A program made the position numbers and the translations under genes. From Dehalococcoidia bacterium (GTDB lineage Bacteria; Chloroflexota; Dehalococcoidia; Tepidiformales; Tepidiformaceae), in the NCBI GenBank assembly GCA_020850615.1, contig JADZEI010000067.1, forward strand, positions 1 through 64,000: a stretch of 64,000 nt of DNA, given 5' to 3'. Of the stretch, positions 49,737 to 57,362 are shown piece after piece (the stretch's first letter is position 1; each line of letters starts with the position of its first letter). Below the pieces are notes generated by a model. The model was not told where the DNA came from. It ran no database searches and worked only from the letters and a program-made list of their open reading frames with translations.

Positions 49737-50705
49737 TCAGGCGCGGCCGGGCAGCGGCGGGACGTCCCACACCAGGGTGCTGGGGCCCGGGCGAAGCAGC
49801 GGCTTCACCACGCCATCCGCGATGACCACGATCAGGTCGTAACCTGCATACAGTGACGGGTCCATGCCGCGTAGCGCCCACGACAGCTTCTCGTCTTCGG
49901 CATAGGTCGCGCTGCCGAGCACGACCAGCGCCCGCGCATCGGCCTGGACGCCGAGCGTGGGGCTCGCCTCGCGCAGGAGCTGCCGCAGGTTCCGGCGGAG
50001 GGCCGCGCTCTGCTCGTCCGTCTCGTACTCGGGCGAACCGAGCACGTAGGACCCGCCCTCGCCGAGATCGTTCACCGTCCAGGCGTCCTCGGCCGTGATC
50101 GTCACCGAGTCGTCGACGTCCGGCTGGCCGGCGGCGAGGACGATGCGCTCGGCGAGCTCGTCCCGTTCGGACTGGCGTGCCGGCATGCGCATGAGCTCGA
50201 GCGAGTTGAGCTGGAAGCTGCCGGGGACGCGGTTCGTGAACTGCGCCCAGCTCGCCGCCAGCCCGCCGAGGATGCTCAGCACCGAGCCCGTGGTGCTCGT
50301 CCGGCGGAGGTAGAGCTCGACTGGCAGGCGCAGTTCCTTGCGCCCGTCCTCCAGCTGCGCCGCCGCATCCAGCCCGAGCACGAACTCGGAGACATCCGGT
50401 TCGCCCATCGGCAGGGCCGCGCCGCGCGGCACCCAGAGCACCACCGAGTGGCCGGCGCCGTCCAGGCGCTGCTCCAGGGCCGCTCGCGCCGCCTCCCAGG
50501 CGACGTTCGTCTCCGGGCGCAGGGTATCGAGCACGGCCAGCGCCAGCGTCCACTGGCGGCCCACGCCGACGGTCGCGGCGATGCCGTGTCCCGTGCGTTC
50601 TTCGCTGCCGACCCTCGTGGCACGCGCGTACGTGGCCCCGAACCAGCGAAGGAACAGGCGCAGCGCCGCCTCCGCGGGTTCGGCCGGGTACGTACGTCCT
50701 GGCAC
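49737..50705 (-). CDS. Hypothetical protein downstream of rplY
   Basis: The 322-residue product has no recognised family. There is an N-terminal helical region (EAALRLFLRWFGATYARA), a middle with LRLPVELYLRRTST, and a C-terminal Rossmann-like stretch (ARALVVLGSATYAEDEKL, YDLIVVIADG). It starts 4 bases after the rplY stop and is probably co-transcribed with it. It converges with the GGDEF gene at a 3-base gap. Confidence 0.65.
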   Translation of the reverse strand: MPGRTYPAEPAEAALRLFLRWFGATYARATRVGSEERTGHGIAATVGVGRQWTLALAVLDTLRPETNVAWEAARAALEQRLDGAGHSVVLWVPRGAALPMGEPDVSEFVLGLDAAAQLEDGRKELRLPVELYLRRTSTTGSVLSILGGLAASWAQFTNRVPGSFQLNSLELMRMPARQSERDELAERIVLAAGQPDVDDSVTITAEDAWTVNDLGEGGSYVLGSPEYETDEQSAALRRNLRQLLREASPTLGVQADARALVVLGSATYAEDEKLSWALRGMDPSLYAGYDLIVVIADGVVKPLLRPGPSTLVWDVPPLPGRA

Positions 50706-50709
50706 CGGG

Positions 50710-51318
50710 CTACTCCGCGTCGGAGCCTTCGTCGCCGCCCCCGAGGTCCAGGCGGATGCGCGGCGGGTTCACCGTCGCCACCACGACCGCGGGGTCGGTC
50801 AGCACGTCCACGCCCGCAGGCGCCTTGATGTCGCCGACCGTGAGGCTGATGTCGAAGTTCTTGAGCAGGCCCGCATCGACTTCCAGCGCCTCCGGGATTT
50901 CGAGCGGGAGGCAGCGGACCGAGACGATTTCGAGCTGCTGCAGCAGCGTCCCGGCGAGGTCGCGCACGGCCGGCGATTCGCCCGTGATGCGCAGCGGCAC
51001 GTTCTGCTGGATCGGCTGGTTCGGGTCCACCTGGTAGAAGTCCACGTGGAGCGCGTCGCCGGTGCCGCCGTAGCGCGTGAGACCGCGGACGACGACATAG
51101 CGCGGCTTGCTCTCGCCGGCGATGTTCAGCTCGAACATGCCGCGCACACCGACGCGCTTCACCGTGCGGCCGAACTCGCGCTGGTCGACCTGGATGGCGA
51201 CGGATTCGAGGCCGCGGCCATAGACGTTGGCGGGGAGGGTGCCGGCGCGCCGGAGTTGCTTGACCTTCTTACCGAGGACGGTGCGCGGCTCGGCCGCGAT
51301 GAGGACACGTTCTGCCAT
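50710..51318 (-). CDS. rplY: 50S ribosomal protein L25 / Ctc
   Basis: The 202-residue long-form L25 has an N-terminal 5S-rRNA-binding domain (LGKKVKQLRRAGTLPANVYGRG, DALHVDFYQVD) and a C-terminal TL5 beta domain (PLEIPEALEVDAGLL, DLGGGDEG acidic tail). It binds 5S rRNA. Ribosome site AGGAGC precedes ATG. It is separated from the upstream ferredoxin by a strong terminator. Confidence 0.94.
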   Translation of the reverse strand: MAERVLIAAEPRTVLGKKVKQLRRAGTLPANVYGRGLESVAIQVDQREFGRTVKRVGVRGMFELNIAGESKPRYVVVRGLTRYGGTGDALHVDFYQVDPNQPIQQNVPLRITGESPAVRDLAGTLLQQLEIVSVRCLPLEIPEALEVDAGLLKNFDISLTVGDIKAPAGVDVLTDPAVVVATVNPPRIRLDLGGGDEGSDAE

Positions 51319-51419
51319 TGCGAAAAGCTCCTGGCACCCACGCTTGATACGTGGCGCAAGGAATCAGACTGGCAAAGGAAGCCCTCACGGTCAATCTCCC
51401 GGCCGGCCGCCGGGCACGA

Positions 51420-51455
51420 AAAAAGCGGGGCCGCCTGTCGCTGCGGCCCCGCTTC
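51420..51455 (-). terminator. Rho-independent terminator of the ferredoxin gene
   Basis: On the minus strand AAGCGGGGCCGC pairs perfectly with GCGGCCCCGCTT across an 8-base loop and is followed by a run of six T. It lies 24 bases after the ferredoxin stop and is the clearest intrinsic terminator in the window. Confidence 0.9.
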
Positions 51456-51478
51456 AGCGGATTCCTTGGAACCAGGGA

Positions 51479-51766
51479 TCAGGCGGGCTTTGCCGCCGCC
51501 ACCGCCGCCCGGGCGCCAGCCTTATCGCTGTACCACTGGACGTTGATCTCCTTGAACGAGGCCTGGTCACCCGGCACGTCGTCCTCCGCGAAGATAGCCG
51601 TCACGGGGCACGCCGGCTCGCAGGCGCCGCAGTCGATGCATTCGTCCGGGTTGATGTAGAGCATCCGGTCTTCGCCTTCGTCGAAATGGATGCAGTCCAC
51701 CGGGCACACTTCGACGCAGGCCTGGTCCTGCACGTCGATGCAGGGAGTTGTGATGACGTAAGTCAT
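51479..51766 (-). CDS. 7Fe/8Fe bacterial-type ferredoxin
   Basis: The 95-residue ferredoxin has [20 protein letters not shown] and [16 protein letters not shown]. The first motif has the extended spacing of FdxA-type [3Fe-4S][4Fe-4S] ferredoxins. It is a soluble electron carrier. It is monocistronic: promoter at 51829-51857, ribosome site GAGAGG, terminator at 51420. Confidence 0.92.
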   Translation of the reverse strand: MTYVITTPCIDVQDQACVEVCPVDCIHFDEGEDRMLYINPDECIDCGACEPACPVTAIFAEDDVPGDQASFKEINVQWYSDKAGARAAVAAAKPA

Positions 51767-51828
51767 GGAGCCTCTCTTCCTTCTGTCGTCCTTTTTGCCG
51801 TTCCGCCGACCGTGGCCGAGCGGTTACT

Positions 51829-51857
51829 ACTATCCTCGGCAGAATGCCGGAAAGCAA
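51829..51857 (-). promoter_or_regulatory. Promoter of the ferredoxin gene
   Basis: On the minus strand TTGCTT (51857-51852), a 17-base spacer and GATAGT (51834-51829), giving a leader of about 55 bases to the ATG at 51766. Confidence 0.45.
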
Positions 51858-51885
51858 CACGCGAAGCATCGCCCGCGGGCGGCGC

Positions 51886-52545
51886 TCAGCGCGCGTGGAC
51901 GGGCGTCCCGCTGCGAAGGTCCACGGGGTGGAACCGGCCCGCCTTCAGCTCCTCGATCAGCTCCCGTTCGTCCCGGATCTCGCGCTCGAAGAAGGTCGCG
52001 CACTTGCCGATGTCGCTGATCGCATGGGAGTCGGTCCCCGCGGTCCCGGGCAGGTTCATCATCTCGCAGAGGCGCCGGGAGAACTCGTTCTCCTTGTCGC
52101 TACCGCGGCCGTTCAGCTCTTCGAGCCCCGAGACGTACTGGTAGGCCACGTTACGCGAGGCCTTTTCGAGCGCCGCTTCGTACTCCTCCTCGTTCCGGCT
52201 GAACCAGGGCATCTGGCGGCGGTAGGGGTGGGCCGCCACGAGCACGCCGTCGACCCGCTCGGCGTAGCTCGCAAGCTCCCGCGAACGGTGCATCCCGAAG
52301 ACGTACTTGTCGATCCCGAAGGCCAGGATGTGGCCGTCGTCCGTGCTGATCTCCACCCCCGCGAGCACCAGGAAGTTGTGCTTCGCCCGCAGCTCGTCGA
52401 TGGACTTCTGGTCCCAGACGGTGTCGTGCTCGGTGAACACGATCGCATCGAGGCCCGACGCCTTCGCTCGGACGACCAGGTCATCGGGATTGAGGACGCT
52501 ATCGTGGGAACGCGGCCAGGTGTGGGCGTGCAGATCGATCAGCAT
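51886..52545 (-). CDS. PHP domain phosphoesterase
   Basis: The 219-residue polymerase-and-histidinol-phosphatase fold has metal motifs IDLHAHTW, FTEHDTVW, AGVEISTDDGH, VAAHPYRR and GTDSHAISDIG. It probably hydrolyses a phosphate ester; substrate unknown. The start is ATG 52545 (MLIDLHAHT); TATAGT lies 10 bases upstream. It is divergent from yebC. Confidence 0.88.
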   Translation of the reverse strand: MLIDLHAHTWPRSHDSVLNPDDLVVRAKASGLDAIVFTEHDTVWDQKSIDELRAKHNFLVLAGVEISTDDGHILAFGIDKYVFGMHRSRELASYAERVDGVLVAAHPYRRQMPWFSRNEEEYEAALEKASRNVAYQYVSGLEELNGRGSDKENEFSRRLCEMMNLPGTAGTDSHAISDIGKCATFFEREIRDERELIEELKAGRFHPVDLRSGTPVHAR

Positions 52546-52686
52546 GGGAAAGCCAACTATATCCACGGCTATGGGCCGCGGGCAATTCCGGGGGTCGTGG
52601 CCGTTCGCTCGCCCGCTGTTTCGCCCTTGCCCGCCCCTCCCCTACACTCGGATGTCTACGAGATCCCATCTCCCAGGGTTTCTGCG

Positions 52687-53436
52687 ATGTCCGGACATTC
52701 CAAGTGGTCGACGATCAAGCGGCAGAAGGGCGCGAACGACGCGAAGCGCGGCGCCGTCTTCACGAAGCTCTCGCGCGAGATCATCCTCGCCGCCAAGCAG
52801 GGCGGCGGCGACCCGGCGATGAACTTCAAGCTCCGTCTCGCCGTGCAGCGCGCGAAGGCGGCGAACATGCCGAACGACAACATCGACCGCGCCATCGCCA
52901 AGGCGACCGGCAAGGCCGACGACGAGCAGCTCGACGAGATCATGTACGAGGGCTATGGCCCCGGCGGCACCGCCATCCTCGTCGCCGCCCTCACCGACAA
53001 CCGCAACCGCACGGTCGCCGAAATCCGGCACCGTTTCTCGCGCGCCGGGGGCAGCCTCGGCGAAACGAACTCCGTCGCCTGGCAGTTCGATGCCAAGGGC
53101 GTCATCAGCGTCCTCGCCGATGGACAGGACCCCGACGACATCGCCCTCCAGGCCATCGACGCCGGCGCCGAAGACGTCCAGGTCCAGGGCGAAACGGTCG
53201 AGGTCCAGACCGACCCCACGAACCTCGAGCCAGTCCGCAAAGCGCTCGAAGGCGCCGGGCTGACGATCGAGAACGCCGACTTCGCGATGGTCCCGAAGCT
53301 CACGGTCGAGCTCGACGAAAAGGCCGCGCACGCCGCGCTCAAGCTGCTGGATTCGCTCGAAGACCTGGAAGACGTCCAGCGCGTCTATTCGAACGCCGAG
53401 TTCACGGACGCCGTTATCGAGAGTTACGAGGCGTAG
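52687..53436 (+). CDS. yebC: YebC/PmpR family protein
   Basis: The 249-residue product shows the full family pattern MSGHSKWSTIKRQKGANDAK, FTKLSREIILAAKQGGGDP, RAKAANMPNDNIDRAIAKATG, EGYGPGGTAILV. YebC proteins act as transcription regulators and, in recent work, help ribosomes translate polyproline stretches. The start ATG is clear; the open frame to 51844 is a shadow. Confidence 0.95.
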   Translation: MSGHSKWSTIKRQKGANDAKRGAVFTKLSREIILAAKQGGGDPAMNFKLRLAVQRAKAANMPNDNIDRAIAKATGKADDEQLDEIMYEGYGPGGTAILVAALTDNRNRTVAEIRHRFSRAGGSLGETNSVAWQFDAKGVISVLADGQDPDDIALQAIDAGAEDVQVQGETVEVQTDPTNLEPVRKALEGAGLTIENADFAMVPKLTVELDEKAAHAALKLLDSLEDLEDVQRVYSNAEFTDAVIESYEA

Positions 53437-53437
53437 G

Positions 53438-53482
53438 CCCTCACCCCTGCCCCCTCTCCCGCTGCGGCGGGCGAGGGGGAGT
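53438..53482. repeat. G/C-rich hairpin repeat, inverted copy
   Basis: Reverse complement of the elements at 39411 and 59929 (CCCTCACCCCTGCCCCCTCT then the hairpin). It begins 2 bases after the yebC stop and may serve as its transcript end. Confidence 0.75.
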
Positions 53483-53513
53483 GGCGCCTCACTTGCGCGG
53501 CGGACGCGACGCT

Positions 53514-53972
53514 CTACGCCTTCACGCCTATCTGTGGTCCCTGTTCGATGAGCGGGTGGAGTGCCGTGAGGGCGCGGGCGAGCTCCTCGCCGACTTCGCG
53601 GCCGAGGTCGCGGGTGAGCGTTTCGAACGTGTAGGTGCGGTGGAGGCGGCGCCACGAGGCGGTCCACTCCTCCAGCTCCCAGCGCGGCCCGAGCGCGCAG
53701 AGCACGTCCGCCGCGTGCGCGCCGATGTGCGCGGCCCAGGCGTCGTTCGCCTCCACCGGCCCTTCGAAGTGCAGGCCGAGCTCAACCACGCGCCGAGACG
53801 GCTGTGGCTGCAGCTCGAAGTGGACCGCGGGGTTGCCCCAGTGCAGCTGGAGGATCGTCCACATCACCCGGCGCTCCGGGCGGGGAAACGTGGGCGGCAG
53901 CGACGCCATCGCGTGGTCTTCCGCGAAGAAGAGGAACTCGCGTGCTTTCAGCGTCCCATCCCGGCCCGGCAC
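53514..53972 (-). CDS. Hypothetical protein
   Basis: The 152-residue product has no recognised family. Features include TWLQLHWG-like WTILQLHWGNPAVHFELQ, VVELGLHFEGPVEANDAWA and a long amphipathic C-terminal helix. It resembles a small ligand- or protein-binding alpha/beta domain. It is preceded 33 bases upstream by a 29-residue membrane peptide gene in the same direction. Confidence 0.6.
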   Translation of the reverse strand: MPGRDGTLKAREFLFFAEDHAMASLPPTFPRPERRVMWTILQLHWGNPAVHFELQPQPSRRVVELGLHFEGPVEANDAWAAHIGAHAADVLCALGPRWELEEWTASWRRLHRTYTFETLTRDLGREVGEELARALTALHPLIEQGPQIGVKA

Positions 53973-54005
53973 ACGGACAAGGCTACGGGGGGTCGCCGGT
54001 GGAGG

Positions 54006-54095
54006 CTAGGAGTTGTTGCCGATGATCGAGAGGGTGATGAGCATCGCGATGAATACTCCGCAAATGGCCGACAGGTACCCGATTGTTCGCCACAT
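54006..54095 (-). CDS. 29-residue single-pass membrane peptide
   Basis: It encodes MWRTIGYLSAICG followed by a continuous hydrophobic helix (VFIAMLITLSIIG) and NNS. ATG 54095 is preceded by GGAGG at 10 bases. Size, single TM and ribosome site make a real small protein plausible. It is too short to be called by most pipelines. Confidence 0.55.
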   Translation of the reverse strand: MWRTIGYLSAICGVFIAMLITLSIIGNNS

Positions 54096-54227
54096 GGCCG
54101 TGGTGCCTCCGCGAAAGACGTGGTGGGCGGGTTACGCCTCCCCGATAGTACCGCGCGCGCGCCGCACCCGCACAACGCCCCTTCCCGGCTAAGATAGCGC
54201 GATGAACGACTCCCCCAGGCCCCGCCT

Positions 54228-54983
54228 GTGCGTGCGGTGATGCTCGCCGCCGGAGACGGCGGCAGGCTCGGCCCCCACACCGAAACCACGCCCAAGCCCC
54301 TCGTCGACCTGCACGGCAAGCCGCTCGCCGGCTACACGCTCGACGCCCTGCGCGCCTGCGGCGTCGAAGAGGTGGTGGTCGTCACCGGCTACCGCGAGGA
54401 GCAGGTCGTCGCGGGCCTCGCCGCGCACCGCAACGGCTGGCCCGAACTCCGCTTCGTCTCGAACCCCGCCTTCCACGAGGGGGCGTCCTACTCCCTCCGG
54501 GCCGCGCGCGAAGCCGCCGGCGACGAGCCCTTCCTCCTCGTCATGAGCGACCATCTCCTCTCCCACGGCCTCCTCGCGGCGCTCCTCGACGCGGCCGCCG
54601 CTGCCCCCTGGCGCACCTTCGTCGCCACCGATTTCGCCGCCAAGGAGCCCCGTTACGCCGACGAGGCCACCCGCGTCTGCACCGATGGCGGCGCGCGCGT
54701 GACCGCGATCGGTAAGCACCTCGCCGCCTGTGCCGGCTTCGACACCGGCGCCTTCTGGGTCGACCCCTCGGCCTGGGCCGCGATCGATCGCGCCCCCGCC
54801 GACTGCGAGCTGAGCGCGCTCCTCCGGCCGCTGGTCGAGGACCGCGCGCTCTTCGCCGCCGACGTCTCCGGGCACTTCTGGTACGACGTCGATACCGTCG
54901 AGGACCTCGAAACGGCGAGCGCGCTGCTCGCCGCCGACGCCCTTGTCGCGGGCGAAGGTACGGGCTGCGGGGCCGCGCGATGA
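54228..54983 (+). CDS. Sugar/inositol-phosphate nucleotidyltransferase (IPCT-like)
   Basis: The 251-residue NTP-transferase has the signature VMLAAGDGGRLGPHTETTPKPL, VTGYREEQV and SDHLLS (metal Asp). It resembles the cytidylyltransferase half of the IPCT/DIPPS protein that makes CDP-inositol for di-myo-inositol phosphate, and it overlaps a matching CDP-alcohol transferase gene. A TAAGAT box precedes a 12-codon ORF at 54202-54240 that overlaps this start, suggesting coupled translation. A MobA-like or CDP-choline role is the alternative. Confidence 0.75.
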   Translation: MRAVMLAAGDGGRLGPHTETTPKPLVDLHGKPLAGYTLDALRACGVEEVVVVTGYREEQVVAGLAAHRNGWPELRFVSNPAFHEGASYSLRAAREAAGDEPFLLVMSDHLLSHGLLAALLDAAAAAPWRTFVATDFAAKEPRYADEATRVCTDGGARVTAIGKHLAACAGFDTGAFWVDPSAWAAIDRAPADCELSALLRPLVEDRALFAADVSGHFWYDVDTVEDLETASALLAADALVAGEGTGCGAAR

Positions 54984-55591
54984 GCTACGACGGCTACGTC
55001 TCGCGCTACCTGAACCGGCCGCTCAGCCGGCCCGCGGCGCGCGCGCTCCGCGGCACGCCGGTCACGCCGAACAGCGTCACCGTGTTCACGCTCGTGCTGG
55101 CCGTGGCGACGGGCGCGATGCTCGCCGCCGGGTGGCACATCGCCGGCGGCATCGCCATCCAGGCCGTCTCAGTCATCGACGGCGTGGACGGCGAGCTGGC
55201 GCGGCTCAAGGACATGAGCTCGAAGTTCGGCCACATCCTCGACGCGGTCACGGACCGCTACGCCGACGCCATCATCCTCGGCGGCATGGGCGTCTACGCG
55301 GCCCGCTTCGAAGACCTGCCCCGGCCGGAGGTCATCGCGATGCTCGCCCTCGCCGGCGCGCTCAGCGTGAGCTACAGCCGCGCCCGCATCGAGGCGAGCC
55401 TCCAGGTCGAGCCCTCCGACGGCCTCTTCGGGCTCGCCAGCCGGGACGTGCGCTCGCTCGTCGCGGCCATCGGCGCAGTGCTCGGGCAGTGCTACTGGAC
55501 GCTGGTGGTGCTCGCGGTCATGTCGTTCCTCACGGTCGCGTGGCGGCTGCTGTACATGCGGGTGCGGCGTGTGGGGATGACGCCGTATTAG
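54980..55591 (+). CDS. CDP-alcohol phosphatidyltransferase family, DIPP-synthase-like
   Basis: The 203-residue membrane enzyme has the complete CDP-OH-P motif: Asp67, Asp70-Gly71, Ala74-Arg75, Gly84, Asp88, Asp92. The N-terminal DGYVSRYLNRPLSRPAAR and TPVTPNSVT resemble di-myo-inositol-1,3'-phosphate-1'-phosphate synthase. With the coupled cytidylyltransferase (ATGA overlap) it could make the thermoprotectant di-myo-inositol phosphate. A lipid headgroup transferase is the alternative. About five TM segments. Confidence 0.78.
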   Translation: MSYDGYVSRYLNRPLSRPAARALRGTPVTPNSVTVFTLVLAVATGAMLAAGWHIAGGIAIQAVSVIDGVDGELARLKDMSSKFGHILDAVTDRYADAIILGGMGVYAARFEDLPRPEVIAMLALAGALSVSYSRARIEASLQVEPSDGLFGLASRDVRSLVAAIGAVLGQCYWTLVVLAVMSFLTVAWRLLYMRVRRVGMTPY

Positions 55592-55592
55592 G

Positions 55593-55652
55593 GATTGGCG
55601 ATTGTCGATTGGCGATGGATTTTCGATTTTCGATTTTCGATTTTCGATTTTC
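55593..55652. repeat. Heptamer tandem repeat GATTGNC x3 then GATTTTC x5
   Basis: GATTGGC, GATTGTC, GATTGGC, a 4-base break, then five perfect GATTTTC units (55618-55652), directly after the stop of the CDP-alcohol transferase. The reverse-complement family occurs at 56111, on the other side of the next small gene. Confidence 0.9.
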
Positions 55653-55751
55653 GCCTGGGGTGCGGCTCGGCGGGCTTCGCCGTGGGCCCCCCGCTTTGGC
55701 GACGATTCGTGTAGGCGTGGTTACCGGCGGGTCGCCTTCGGGGGCGCGAGA

Positions 55752-56108
55752 ATGGCGACTATGACGCTCCATGCGGGCCGCTATCGGATCAGTCTGGTCG
55801 ATGTGCTGCGCTGCTGGGTGCTGCTGACGGTGGCGGTGTACGGTGCTGTCGCGTTCGGGATGCTGGCCTACTGGTTCTGGGAGTTCCCGCACCCGCTGGG
55901 GATAGCCGCGCTGCTCCTGTTCTGCGGCGGCGGGCCCGCGCTGACGGCAGCTGGCGCGTGGCGCTGGGACGGCGTTGGGGACTGGGCGAAGCGTGACTTC
56001 GGGCTCGTGTTGATGCTGCTCGGGCTGCTCCTCCTCTACCCCATCGCCGCGCTCCTCCTCCCGCTCGTCGTGCTCTCCCTTCCCTCCCTCCTCGTCCTCC
56101 GCCGCTGA
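55752..56108 (+). CDS. Small membrane protein, unknown function
   Basis: The 118-residue product has three hydrophobic segments (LLTVAVYGAVAFGMLAYWFW, LGIAALLLFCGGGPALTAAG, LMLLGLLLLYPIAALLLPLV) and a basic end. Start ATG 55752 or 55761. It lies between inverted heptamer arrays (55593 and 56111). No family recognised. Confidence 0.6.
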   Translation: MATMTLHAGRYRISLVDVLRCWVLLTVAVYGAVAFGMLAYWFWEFPHPLGIAALLLFCGGGPALTAAGAWRWDGVGDWAKRDFGLVLMLLGLLLLYPIAALLLPLVVLSLPSLLVLRR

Positions 56109-56110
56109 CC

Positions 56111-56145
56111 CAATCGACAACCGCCGGCCGCCAATCGACAATCGA
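56111..56145. repeat. Heptamer tandem repeat CAATCGA-like x5
   Basis: CAATCGA, CAACCGC, CGGCCGC, CAATCGA and CAATCGA end 3 bases before the ATG of the DUF1786 gene. It is the reverse complement of the GATTGTC units at 55593 and occupies the site where a ribosome-binding site would be. Confidence 0.75.
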
Positions 56146-56148
56146 TCG

Positions 56149-57246
56149 ATGCGCATCCTCGCCATCGACATGGGCACCGGCACCCAGGACATCCTCCTCT
56201 ACGACTCGACGAAGCCGGTCGAGAACAGCGTGAAGATGGTCCTGCCCTCGGCCACCGAGATCGCCGCGCGCCGCATCCGCCGGGCGACCGCGGCGGGGCG
56301 GGCGGTGGTGCTCGGCGGGGTGGTCGCGGGCGGCGGGCCCTGCAGCTGGGCGCTCGAAGACCACCTTCGCGCAGGCGGCACCGCCTTCGCCACCCCGGAG
56401 GCGGCACAGACGTTCAACGACGACCTCGACGAGGTGCGCGCCATGGGCGTCGAGCTCGTCAGCGAGGACGAGGCGGCGCGCATCGACGGCGAACGCGTCG
56501 TCCTCCAGGATCTCGACCTCGAGGCCATCCGCGTCGCCCTGATGGCGTTCGAAGAGCCCGGCGATGTCGACGGCATCGCGCTCGGCTGCCTGGACCACGG
56601 TGCGGCGCCCCGCGGCGTCTCCGACCGGCTCTTCCGCTTCGAACACCTGCGCCGCATCGTCGAATCGCGCAACGACCTCCTCGCCTTCGCCTCGCGCGGC
56701 GAGGAGCTCCCCGCCTACCTGACCCGCGCCCGGTCGATGGTCGCCTCCGCGCACGGCGCTGCGCCGGTCGCGTTCATGGACACGGGCCCCGCGGCCGCGC
56801 TCGGCGCCCTCCACGACGAGCACGTCGGCGCCCACGACGAGCACCTCGTGCTGAACCTGGGGAACATGCACCTGCTCGGCTTCCACCTCCGCGGGCGGCA
56901 GGTCGCGAGCCTGTTCGAACACCACACCGGCGAGGTCACATCCGAGCAGATCGTGCGCTTCGCGACGCGCCTCGCCGAGGGCACGCTCGAGCACGCCGAG
57001 ATCTTCGAGAGCAAGGGCCACGGCGCCTACCACGCCGGCCGCGAGCTGGTCCGCCCGGCGGTACCGGGCGTGGTCGCGGTCACCGGGCCGCAGCGGGGCA
57101 AGGTGCGCGGCACGGCGCTCCGGCCGTACTTCGCCGCGCCCTTCGGCGACATGATGATCAGCGGCTGCTTCGGCCTCCTCCGCGGCTACGCCGAGGTGTT
57201 CCCCGAAGCCCGCGACGCGGTGGAGGCGCAGCTGGGGCGGGGGTAG
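56149..57246 (+). CDS. DUF1786 family protein
   Basis: The 365-residue ASKHA-like protein opens with ILAIDMGTGTQDILLYD (phosphate-1-like loop) and has FMDTGPAAALGAL, LNLGNMHLLGFHL and the FAAPFGDMMISGCFGLLRG C-terminus of DUF1786. The family is found mainly in archaea and a few thermophilic bacteria; function unknown. No ribosome site is seen because a heptamer array abuts the ATG. Confidence 0.82.
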   Translation: MRILAIDMGTGTQDILLYDSTKPVENSVKMVLPSATEIAARRIRRATAAGRAVVLGGVVAGGGPCSWALEDHLRAGGTAFATPEAAQTFNDDLDEVRAMGVELVSEDEAARIDGERVVLQDLDLEAIRVALMAFEEPGDVDGIALGCLDHGAAPRGVSDRLFRFEHLRRIVESRNDLLAFASRGEELPAYLTRARSMVASAHGAAPVAFMDTGPAAALGALHDEHVGAHDEHLVLNLGNMHLLGFHLRGRQVASLFEHHTGEVTSEQIVRFATRLAEGTLEHAEIFESKGHGAYHAGRELVRPAVPGVVAVTGPQRGKVRGTALRPYFAAPFGDMMISGCFGLLRGYAEVFPEARDAVEAQLGRG

Positions 57247-57362
57247 CGGCTATTGGCTGTTGGTGCCTGGTTCGAACTGGTGCGCGGGCGGCGAGCGCAC
57301 AGACGGAGGGACGGCGGGTCCACACAACGTGCGAAGCCGCCGTTACCCCCGCCCTCTGGTCA

